Source of the DNA: an uncultured Oscillibacter sp.
GTDB lineage: Bacteria > Bacillota > Clostridia > Oscillospirales > Oscillospiraceae
Assembly: GCA_934574045.1 (NCBI GenBank)
Contig: CAKTMK010000016.1
Coordinates: forward strand, 1-44,669
DNA length: 44,669 nt
Direction: 5' to 3'
Of this stretch, positions 15,982 through 23,006 are shown one piece after another. Under the pieces are notes generated by a model. That model had not been told where the DNA came from, searched no databases, and saw only the letters and a program-made list of their open reading frames with translations. Made by a program: the position numbers and the translations under genes. Position 1 is the first letter of the stretch; each line of letters starts with the position of its first letter.

Positions 15982-18252
15982 TTACTTTTCCACCGCGATG
16001 ATGATGCGGACCTGACCGCCGGCAGTGCTGCCGAAGTTGTCCACCCAGCCGGTGAGCTGATAGTCCGCGGCGTTGACCGAGCTGAGAGACACCTGCCGGT
16101 AGCTCACGGAGTTGTCCTCGGGGCTGCGGCTGCGCAGATAGACCTGCACGCCGCTGTCCACCCGGTAGGTGGTGCTGCCGCCCATGGCGCTGATGGAGCT
16201 GAGACTGTCCAGCGTCACGGAGGTGAGCTGGCGCATACTCTTGATTGTTCCGTCCGCGTTGAACTGCGCCGCCGCGCCGCCCGCAGCCACGTCGAAATAC
16301 TTCCCGTTGTTTTCCAGCGAGACGGTGGAGCCGTTGTGCAGCCCGGCGTAGCTGACGTTGAGCTGGCCGTTCGTCTTTTCCGGCGCGGTGGTGAGAAAAT
16401 AGAACGACCACGTGTCGCCGGTGGCGTCGTCCAGGATCAGGTGGGTGATCTCGCCGCTGGTGTTGGTGACATAATAGCGCACGTCCCCGTCCTTGAGGGT
16501 GCAGCCCGCCAGACGGCTGGGATAGACCTTGGCCCACGCGCCGGAGGAGCTGGTGTCCAGGATCTGCACGTCCGCGGCAAAGGTCTTGCCGGCCAGCGAC
16601 GTTCCCGCCCGGTCCACCGCGCCGCCGAGAGTCTTGGCGGTGAGCTGCTTGATGGTGGTGCCGCCGTCCGCCATGCTGACGGAGACGATGGAACCGACGG
16701 TGTAGGCGCCCCGCTTTTCCACCGAGAAGGTGTGGACCGTTCCGTCCGTGCAGGCCACGGCCACCCGGACCTCCGTCGCCGCGGCGGTCCCGGCGGCGGC
16801 GCCCTCCGCCACGGAGGTGACCACGCCGTAATAGACCGTGTCCGCCGCGCCGCCGCTGACCACATCCACCACCTCACCGTTCATGCCCAGCAGGAGCAGC
16901 GCCGTGTCGCCGACCTTGAACCCGCCCATGGACGAGAGCTTATAGGCCGCCGTGGCCGTCCCCACGGCATAGGAGGTCGCGCCGACCGTGACGGAGGTGG
17001 GCGCGGCCGCGCTGGGGCTGAGGGCGGTGATGACGCCGCCCGCCCGGTCCGTGTAGAGCCAGACCGTCTGCATCCCGGAGTTATAATAGTACACGTCGTA
17101 CTGCTGCGCGGCGGAGACCGTGGACACGCCGCCGTTGCAGTAGACCTTGGCCGCGCCGGAGGCAAAGGGCAGGTCCAGCGTCCGGTCCGAGCCGACCACA
17201 TACGGCCCGCTCAGATTGGCGGAGACCACCGCCGCGTAATCCACCTGCCCGTTGGTGACGGTATAGCCCAGCGTGGAAGCGTAGGTCTGTCCGCCGCTGG
17301 TCTGGGCCGTCAGAGCGTTGTAAAAGAGATACACGCAGTCGGACCGGGTCATCTTCCCGCCCCGGGTCAGGGTGATCTGGTCCCGCAGGCCAAGGGACGC
17401 CGCCTTGCTCAGCTGCGCCGAGGGGAACGAACCGGCCAGCTTGGCGGAGTCGTAGCCCAGCAGGCGCAGCACCGTGGCGCATGCCTGCTCCAGCGTGATG
17501 GTCTGGCTGGGGCGGAAGGTCCCGTCGGTGTATCCGGTCATCCACCCCTCGTCCACAGCCACCTTGATGTACCGAGAGGCCCAGTGATCGCTTTTCACGT
17601 CCTTGAAAAGGGACACGCCCTCGCCGTCGCCCACGCTGTCCTTATACTGCGAGGCGCTGACCAGCATCTTGGCGAACTGCGCCCGGGTGACGCAGCCGCT
17701 CAGGTTCAGATTCCCGGCGGAGTCGCCGGTCAGGATGCCCAGCGCGCGGATGGTCTGGCCCACGGCGGAACCGTTGTAATACGTCTCGTTGAGATAGTTC
17801 CCCACCACGCACACGCTGCTGCGCCGCGCCACGTCGATATACTCGATCCCGCGGCCGGAGGCCACGGTATAATTCTTCATGTCCAGATAGTCCTCGCTGA
17901 CGCCCGTCACGCTGGTCTGGTCCAGCGATTCCGTCCCGACCCGGGCCGCCCGGGACAGATCCACCACCGGGGAAATCCGGGAGAGACACTCCGGATGGTC
18001 CTCCACGATCTGATACATATCGTCCACCGACACGCTGCGGGAGCTGCCCCGTCCGATCACGGAGACCTGGATCACGTTGGTGCCCATGTCGGAAAAGCTG
18101 TCCTTGATGTGGTTCTGCATCCCGTTGCCAAGGCCCACGATCACGATGACCGCCGCGATGCCGATGATGATGCCCAGCATGGTCAGGAAGGTGCGCATCT
18201 TGCTGCCCCGGATATTCTTAACGGCGAGGGAAAACGCCTCGGTCAGTCTCAT
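15982..18252 (-). CDS. Chimeric gene: truncated MacB-like permease fused to an SLH surface protein
   Basis: This 756-residue protein has two unrelated parts. Residues 1-169 are the start of a MacB/FtsX-type permease: TM1 (FLTMLGIIIGIAAVIVIV, about 22-40) then the MacB extracytoplasmic domain (SVTGVSEDYLDMKNYTVASGR, ending GSAVGQTIR). From residue 170 it reads ALGILTGDSAGNLNLSG, then SLH repeats (DVKSDHWASRYIKVAV, GYTDGTFRPSQTITLEQA) and a long beta-rich surface region to the stop. The permease's large remaining extracytoplasmic part and TM2-TM4 are missing. The junction lies at a GCGCGC run (17742-17747). The start overlaps the ATPase stop (ATGA). The product could still sit in the membrane with the SLH part outside, but it should not form a complete exporter. 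A genomic deletion or an assembly join are both possible. Confidence 0.85.
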   Translation of the reverse strand: MRLTEAFSLAVKNIRGSKMRTFLTMLGIIIGIAAVIVIVGLGNGMQNHIKDSFSDMGTNVIQVSVIGRGSSRSVSVDDMYQIVEDHPECLSRISPVVDLSRAARVGTESLDQTSVTGVSEDYLDMKNYTVASGRGIEYIDVARRSSVCVVGNYLNETYYNGSAVGQTIRALGILTGDSAGNLNLSGCVTRAQFAKMLVSASQYKDSVGDGEGVSLFKDVKSDHWASRYIKVAVDEGWMTGYTDGTFRPSQTITLEQACATVLRLLGYDSAKLAGSFPSAQLSKAASLGLRDQITLTRGGKMTRSDCVYLFYNALTAQTSGGQTYASTLGYTVTNGQVDYAAVVSANLSGPYVVGSDRTLDLPFASGAAKVYCNGGVSTVSAAQQYDVYYYNSGMQTVWLYTDRAGGVITALSPSAAAPTSVTVGATSYAVGTATAAYKLSSMGGFKVGDTALLLLGMNGEVVDVVSGGAADTVYYGVVTSVAEGAAAGTAAATEVRVAVACTDGTVHTFSVEKRGAYTVGSIVSVSMADGGTTIKQLTAKTLGGAVDRAGTSLAGKTFAADVQILDTSSSGAWAKVYPSRLAGCTLKDGDVRYYVTNTSGEITHLILDDATGDTWSFYFLTTAPEKTNGQLNVSYAGLHNGSTVSLENNGKYFDVAAGGAAAQFNADGTIKSMRQLTSVTLDSLSSISAMGGSTTYRVDSGVQVYLRSRSPEDNSVSYRQVSLSSVNAADYQLTGWVDNFGSTAGGQVRIIIAVEK

Positions 18253-18986
18253 TGCGCCGCCTCCGTTCCCGCCGTTCCGGGCGTGACCACCGCCTCCGGC
18301 GCGTGGGCGTCCCCGTCGTAGATCACGCGGCCGTCCTCCAGCCGGATGATGCGCTGGGCCTGCACGGCGATGGAATTATCGTGGGTGATGAGGACCACGG
18401 TGTTCCCCGCCGCGTGGAGCTGCTGCAAAAGGGCCAGGACCTCCCGCCCGGTGCGGGAGTCCAGCGCGCCGGTGGGTTCGTCCGCAAGAATCACCGCCGG
18501 CTCGCCCACCAGCGCCCGCGCGATGGACACGCGCTGCTGCTGTCCGCCGGAGAGCTGGGCAGGCTTGTGGCCCAGCTTTCCGCCAAGGCCCACCATTTCC
18601 AGCGCCACCTTGGCCCGCTCCCGCCGCTCCGCCCGGGGAACGCCGGCGTACATCATCGGCACCTCCACGTTTTCCAGCAGCGTCAGCTTCGGCAGCAGGT
18701 TGTACTGCTGAAAGATGAAGCCCAGCATCCGGTTCCGGATCTCCGCCAGCTGGTCCTTATCCATCCGGCCCACATCCTGCCCGTTGAGCAGGTAGGTGCC
18801 GGAGGTGGGAACGTCCAGACAGCCGATGATGTTCATACAGGTGGACTTACCGGAGCCGGACTGGCCCACAATGGCCACAAATTCGCCCTTTTGGATCTGC
18901 ATGGAGATGTGGTCGGCGGCGCGGACCACGCTGTCGCCCATCTCATAGGTCTTGCACACGTCCTGAAATTCGATCAGCGCGCTCAT
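18249..18986 (-). CDS. MacB/LolD-type ABC transporter ATP-binding protein
   Basis: This 245-residue ATPase has Walker A GQSGSGKST near residue 41, Q-loop FIFQQYN near 91, signature LSGGQQQR near 144, Walker B VILADEPTGALD near 164 and the switch histidine in ITHD near 199. It is the soluble motor of a tripartite-like MacAB system of Gram-positive bacteria, which export peptides, antibiotics or other toxic molecules. It overlaps both neighbours by four bases (ATGA), so adaptor, ATPase and permease were one translationally coupled set. Its C terminus (PEAVVTPGTAGTEAAQ) is a disordered tail. Because the partner permease is truncated, its present function is doubtful. Confidence 0.93.
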   Translation of the reverse strand: MSALIEFQDVCKTYEMGDSVVRAADHISMQIQKGEFVAIVGQSGSGKSTCMNIIGCLDVPTSGTYLLNGQDVGRMDKDQLAEIRNRMLGFIFQQYNLLPKLTLLENVEVPMMYAGVPRAERRERAKVALEMVGLGGKLGHKPAQLSGGQQQRVSIARALVGEPAVILADEPTGALDSRTGREVLALLQQLHAAGNTVVLITHDNSIAVQAQRIIRLEDGRVIYDGDAHAPEAVVTPGTAGTEAAQ

Positions 18987-20632
18987 TGTGCCGGTCCTCC
19001 TCCGGGGCCGCCTCCCGGACCGCCGCCGCCGGGACCGCCGTCGGGCGGGCCTTCCATGTCCTCGCCCATCATCATGCTCATCAGGTCGCTCCCGTCCGCC
19101 GACGCGGGGATGTACGCCACCGTGTCGCCGTCCTGAAGGCCGGAGGTGATCTCAATGTAGTCGTCGTCGCTGATGCCGGTCTCCACCTGTACGTAGGCGT
19201 AGCCATCCGGCGCAGGCGCGTCCAGCGCGTCCGCCGCGCTGGGAGACGAAGCCGTGACCAGCACCCGGTTCCCCCGCTCCACGGCGGCGCCGGGGATGGA
19301 GAGGGCGTTGTCGCTGCTGGCGACCACGATCTCCGCGTCCACATTCATGCCGGGCCACAGGTCGCCGTAATCGTCGATGCGGACCGTGACGGGATAGGTG
19401 GTGGCGCTGCCGCTGGTAGTCCCGGCCATGGAGATGCGCGTCACCGTGCCGGTGAACGTCTCGCCCTCCACGGCGTCCGCCGTGATGGTGACGCTCTGGC
19501 CCACGGAGACCTTCCTCACGTCCAGCTCATCCACGTTCAGGGTCATTTCCAGATATTCCAGATCGTAAATGGTGCAAAGCGTGTTGCCGGACTCCACCTT
19601 TTCGCCGGTCTTGACCTTTTTGTCCACGATGGTCCCGTCGATGGGGGAGGTAATGGTGTAATCGTCCAGCGTGTCCTCCGCCTTCTGGAGATTGTCCGCC
19701 GCCTGCTGCACGCTGTCGTTCACGGCGTTGCTGGTGAAGGAGACCAGCACCTGATCCGCCGAAACGGACGCGCCTTCTTTCACGTTCACCGCCGACACCG
19801 TCCCGCCGGAGGCGGCGGTGATGGTCACGGCGTTGTTATATTCCAGCGTGGCGCTCTCGCTGGAGCCTGCGCCGCCGATCTCCGCCGTGGCGGCCTGCGT
19901 GTCGGTCAGGCCGCCGGGATTGTCCACCGTCACCGTCACATAGCGCACGATGCGGTTGCCGGAGAGGACCGTGTCCGCGGCGGAGACTGTGGTCACCCGG
20001 CCGGTCAGCGTTTCAAACGAGCCGTCCAGAATCACACTGGCGCTCTGGCCCACGGAGAAGTTCGCCGCGTCGTCCGCGGCAAAGGGGACCCGCAGCGTCA
20101 GCTCGGAGCTGTCCCGCACCACGGCCACCGTCTGGCCCGCGGAGACCACGTCCCCTGCCTTCACGTTCAGCTCCGCCACCACGCCGGAGAGCGGGCTTTT
20201 CACATAGGCCGCCCGCTCGTAATTGCGCTGGGCCTGCTCCAGATTGCTGGAGACGTCCGCGCTGTCGAGCTGATAGAGCACCGTCCCCTTGGCGACGGTG
20301 TCGCCCTCCTCAAAGTCCGCCGACAGGATCTCGCCCTCCCGCAGGGTGGTGACGGTATAGGAATCGGCGGGCTGGAGGGTGCCGCTGCCGCTGAGCGCCT
20401 GCGTGATGGCGCGGTACTGGGCCGCCTCCTCCGTATAGGCAGACGCCGCGGACGCCGGGGCCTGGCCGCAGCTGCGCAGCGCCCAGCAGCCCGCCGCCAG
20501 CACCACCGCGCCCAGAATGATCCACCTGCGCCGCTTTTTGTTGGACCAGACCGCCCGCAGGCCGCCCCCCTTCTTCTTCGCCGCAGGCGCCGTGTTCTGC
20601 GCCGCAGGAGTTTCCTGTACCAGTTCTTTCAT
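18983..20632 (-). CDS. MacA/HlyD-type membrane-fusion adaptor
   Basis: This 549-residue protein has a cytoplasmic N terminus, one membrane helix (about residues 36-52), then lipoyl-like and beta-barrel segments typical of efflux adaptors: GTLQPADSYTVTTLREGEI, KSPLSGVVAELNVKAGDVV and TSPIDGTIVDKKVKTGEKV. The two lipoyl-like halves appear duplicated, making it longer than MacA (about 370). The C terminus is a Gly/Pro-rich tail after MSMMMGEDMEG. The ATG at 20632 has GGGGAG upstream; an in-frame ATG at 20644 has its purine stretch too close, so the shorter form is preferred. It opens the adaptor-ATPase-permease unit and has a palindrome-rich promoter. Confidence 0.88.
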   Translation of the reverse strand: MKELVQETPAAQNTAPAAKKKGGGLRAVWSNKKRRRWIILGAVVLAAGCWALRSCGQAPASAASAYTEEAAQYRAITQALSGSGTLQPADSYTVTTLREGEILSADFEEGDTVAKGTVLYQLDSADVSSNLEQAQRNYERAAYVKSPLSGVVAELNVKAGDVVSAGQTVAVVRDSSELTLRVPFAADDAANFSVGQSASVILDGSFETLTGRVTTVSAADTVLSGNRIVRYVTVTVDNPGGLTDTQAATAEIGGAGSSESATLEYNNAVTITAASGGTVSAVNVKEGASVSADQVLVSFTSNAVNDSVQQAADNLQKAEDTLDDYTITSPIDGTIVDKKVKTGEKVESGNTLCTIYDLEYLEMTLNVDELDVRKVSVGQSVTITADAVEGETFTGTVTRISMAGTTSGSATTYPVTVRIDDYGDLWPGMNVDAEIVVASSDNALSIPGAAVERGNRVLVTASSPSAADALDAPAPDGYAYVQVETGISDDDYIEITSGLQDGDTVAYIPASADGSDLMSMMMGEDMEGPPDGGPGGGGPGGGPGGGPAQ

Positions 20633-20771
20633 ACTACTCCCCATTTCCTCGATCTGCCGAAAGGCGCGTCCGATGCCCAGACACGCCGCATTTACAGGAA
20701 CAGTTTCCGCGATGGAGCTTAAACGGAACTTGAAATCCGTCCCTCCGCCGGAAAAAACTCCATGTACTGCT

Positions 20772-20823
20772 TGCTTACTGTTCTAAGCAGTTAATACATT
20801 AACACAGATTTTACATTTGTCAA
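20772..20823 (-). promoter_or_regulatory. Regulated promoter of the MacAB-like unit with two palindromes
   Basis: On the minus strand a perfect TTGACA lies at 20818-20823; the -10 is ambiguous (TGTATT at 19 bp is the best match). Two palindromes cover the core: GTTAATACATTAAC (20790-20803) and TGCTTA-N6-TAAGCA (20772-20789). A TTAACA-N5-TTTACA direct repeat (20799-20815, plus strand) lies between -35 and -10. Such dyads suggest control by a MarR/TetR-type or other repressor encoded elsewhere. Confidence 0.6.
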
Positions 20824-21040
20824 GTCGTTTTCTGCGGCGCGCCGTGAAAAACACGCAAAGCCTCCGCCGGAACTCGCCGCCGAAGCGAGGCTCCAGCCGC
20901 GCGAAATGGAGCGCGGTCTTTCCGTGCGCGCCGCGTCCGTGCAGGGCTGCCGCGCCTTGTCCGCGGACGGCGCGGCGGCCAGTCTCCCATCGACGCGGCT
21001 TCTGCGGCGCGCGGCCCCAGAGCGCGGCCTCAGAGCGCAC
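20824..21040. other. Spacer without a supported gene
   Basis: Very GC-rich sequence between the macA-like promoter and the terminator of the Na/Pi gene. Frames open here lack ribosome-binding sites or run into the reverse strand of neighbouring genes. Confidence 0.5.
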
Positions 21041-21070
21041 AAAAAGCCCCGGACGCAAATGCGTCCGGGG
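21041..21070 (-). terminator. Terminator of the Na/Pi cotransporter gene
   Basis: Ten-base perfect arms (21047-21056, 21061-21070) with a 4-base loop are followed on the minus strand by CTTTTT. Confidence 0.85.
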
Positions 21071-21092
21071 TCTGCATCTCTGGTCCGCCGCG

Positions 21093-22841
21093 TCAGGGCG
21101 CGGGGAGCGTATAGCGGTTCATATCGGTCTGGAGATCCTGCACGAACCGGCTGTCCTGCTTGATGTTGTGCAGATAGGCGTGGGCGTCCACATCCCGCCG
21201 GTTCGTCTCGATCACGCACACGGCGATGTTGGAGCAGTGATCCGAGGTGCGCTCCAGATTCGTCAGCAGATCGTTGAGGATGAAGCCGAGCTGGATCGTA
21301 CACACGCCGCTTTGCAGGCGCTCCGTGTGCCGCAGACGGATCTCCTCGATCAGGCGGTCGATGGTCTCCTCCAGCGGCTCCACATGGGTGGCCTTTTCCG
21401 GGTCGTTGTCGGCGAAGCAGGTAAAGGCGATCTCCATGATGTCGCGCAGCGCGCCCAGCAGCACCTCCAGCTCCCGCTTGGCGCTGTCGGAAAAAATGAG
21501 CTGCTTGTCGTGCAGCTCCTGCGCGGACTCCTGCACGTTGAGGGCGTGGTCGCCGATGCGCTCGAAATCGCCGATGCAGTGGAGCAGGCGGCTGACCTGA
21601 CGGCTGTTGTCGCCGGAGAGCCCGTGGCGGGAGACCTGCACCAGATAGTCGCCCAGCCGGTCCTCGTAAATGTCCAGCTTGTCCTCGTTGGCGAGGATCT
21701 CCGCCTCCCGGTCCGCGCTGTAGGCCTTGAGCTGCTCCAGCGCCAGCAGGAAGTTTCTCCGCGTCAGGCGGGACATCTCGCCCACTTTCGCCGTGCACTC
21801 GTTGATGGCGGCGCCGGGCGTGCGCAGCAGCAGGGGGTCCAGAAAGGCAAACTCCTCGTGCTGGCTGTCGGCCCGCACCAGAATGCAGGCCAGCTTTTCA
21901 AGCTGCGAGCTGAACGGCAGCAGGATGACGGTGGTGAACACGTTGAAGATCGTGTGGCACAGGGCGATGCTGACCGCCCCGGCCCGGTCGTCCAAAAAGC
22001 CGAAGGGGATCACGCTGCCCACGCCGTAGAACAGCAGCAGGCACACCACCGTTCCGATGATATTGAACGAGATGTGGATGGCGGCCACCCGCTTGGCGTT
22101 GCGGTTCACGCCGATGGAGCTGAGGACCGCGGTGACGCAGGTGCCGATGTTCTGGCCCATGATGATGGGGATGGCCATTCCATAGGTGATGGAGCCGGTC
22201 ATGGCCAGCGCCTGCAGAATGCCAACGGAGGCGGCGGAGGACTGGATCACGCCGGTGAACACCGCGCCCACCAGAACGCCCAGCAGCGGATTTCTGAACG
22301 CCGTGAGGATGCTGGAAAACTCCGGCATATCCGCCAGCGGGCTGACCGCGCCGGACATCAGCTCCATGCCGTACATCAGAATGGAGAAACCCATCAGAAT
22401 GCGGCCGATATCCCGCCGCTTCTGCTTTTTGGACACCATGATGAGCAGAATGCCCACCAGCGCCACGATGGGGGAAAAATGCTCCGGCTTGAGCATCTCC
22501 ACCCACACGTTCCCGCTCTCGATCCCGCTCAGGGACAGGATCCACGCAGTCAGCGTGGTGCCGATGTTGCTGCCCATGATGACGCCGATGGTCTGCCCCA
22601 GCTGCATTACGCCGGAGTTGACCAGACCCACCAGCATCACCGTCACGGCGGAGGAGGACTGGATCGCAATGGTGATCCCCGCGCCCAGCAGCAGACTGCT
22701 CAGGCGGCTGGAGGTCATGCGCTTGAGCGTGCGCTCCAGCTTTCCGCCGGCCATCTTTTCCAGGCTCTTGGACATGGTGTTCATGCCGAACAGGAAAAAG
22801 GCCAGGCCGCCGCAGAGGGTAAAGACGGAAAAAATGTCCAT
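21093..22841 (-). CDS. Na/Pi cotransporter family protein with PhoU-like domain
   Basis: This 582-residue protein has an N-terminal membrane part (residues about 1-310) with the two family repeats marked by GAGITIAIQSSSAVTVMLVG and GAVFTGVIQSSAASVGILQA, the QSSS/QSSA motifs of NptA/PhoT-type sodium-phosphate transporters. The C-terminal part (about 350-570) is helical and PhoU-like (ERIGDHALNVQESAQ, LERTSDHCSNIAV). The family imports phosphate with sodium or controls phosphate efflux. GAAGGAG precedes the ATG at 22841; the TTG one codon earlier is less likely. It has its own promoter with PhoP-like repeats and a terminator, so it is monocistronic. Confidence 0.93.
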   Translation of the reverse strand: MDIFSVFTLCGGLAFFLFGMNTMSKSLEKMAGGKLERTLKRMTSSRLSSLLLGAGITIAIQSSSAVTVMLVGLVNSGVMQLGQTIGVIMGSNIGTTLTAWILSLSGIESGNVWVEMLKPEHFSPIVALVGILLIMVSKKQKRRDIGRILMGFSILMYGMELMSGAVSPLADMPEFSSILTAFRNPLLGVLVGAVFTGVIQSSAASVGILQALAMTGSITYGMAIPIIMGQNIGTCVTAVLSSIGVNRNAKRVAAIHISFNIIGTVVCLLLFYGVGSVIPFGFLDDRAGAVSIALCHTIFNVFTTVILLPFSSQLEKLACILVRADSQHEEFAFLDPLLLRTPGAAINECTAKVGEMSRLTRRNFLLALEQLKAYSADREAEILANEDKLDIYEDRLGDYLVQVSRHGLSGDNSRQVSRLLHCIGDFERIGDHALNVQESAQELHDKQLIFSDSAKRELEVLLGALRDIMEIAFTCFADNDPEKATHVEPLEETIDRLIEEIRLRHTERLQSGVCTIQLGFILNDLLTNLERTSDHCSNIAVCVIETNRRDVDAHAYLHNIKQDSRFVQDLQTDMNRYTLPAP

Positions 22842-22857
22842 CAAACGCTTCTCCTTC

Positions 22858-22878
22858 GTATTTTACACAGAGTTTACA
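22858..22878 (-). promoter_or_regulatory. PhoP-like direct repeat in the Na/Pi leader
   Basis: On the plus strand TTTACA is repeated with an 11-bp period (TTTACA-CAGAG-TTTACA), inside the transcribed leader. A near-identical 21-base copy (18 of 21 positions) in inverted orientation lies at 22977-22997 on the other side of the promoter. Confidence 0.5.
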
Positions 22879-22937
22879 CACCCCGCTGAGAAGTGCATTC
22901 TGATTTTAAGCGATACCGTCAAAAATCATACGCTTTT

Positions 22938-22966
22938 ATTATATCGGGAAAACCGCCGCATAGGAA
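22938..22966 (-). promoter_or_regulatory. Probable promoter of the Na/Pi cotransporter gene
   Basis: On the minus strand a perfect TATAAT (22938-22943) is preceded 17 bp upstream by TTCCTA (22961-22966), a poor -35. A weak -35 with upstream repeats is typical of activator-dependent promoters. Confidence 0.6.
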
Positions 22967-22976
22967 GTCCCCCGCA

Positions 22977-22997
22977 TGTAAAATCTGCGTAAAATAT
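22977..22997 (-). promoter_or_regulatory. PhoP-like direct repeat upstream of the Na/Pi promoter
   Basis: On the minus strand it reads TTTACG-CAGAT-TTTACA, an 11-bp period, about 10 bases upstream of the -35. This matches the TT(A/C/T)ACA-N5 pattern known for PhoP in Bacillus in spacing and position; the assignment here is inference. Confidence 0.5.
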
Positions 22998-23006
22998 CCA
23001 GGCGCG

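Noticed and set aside
15886..18321. An 811-codon open frame on the plus strand
   Set aside because: It is the complement of the permease-SLH chimera and starts inside a terminator palindrome.
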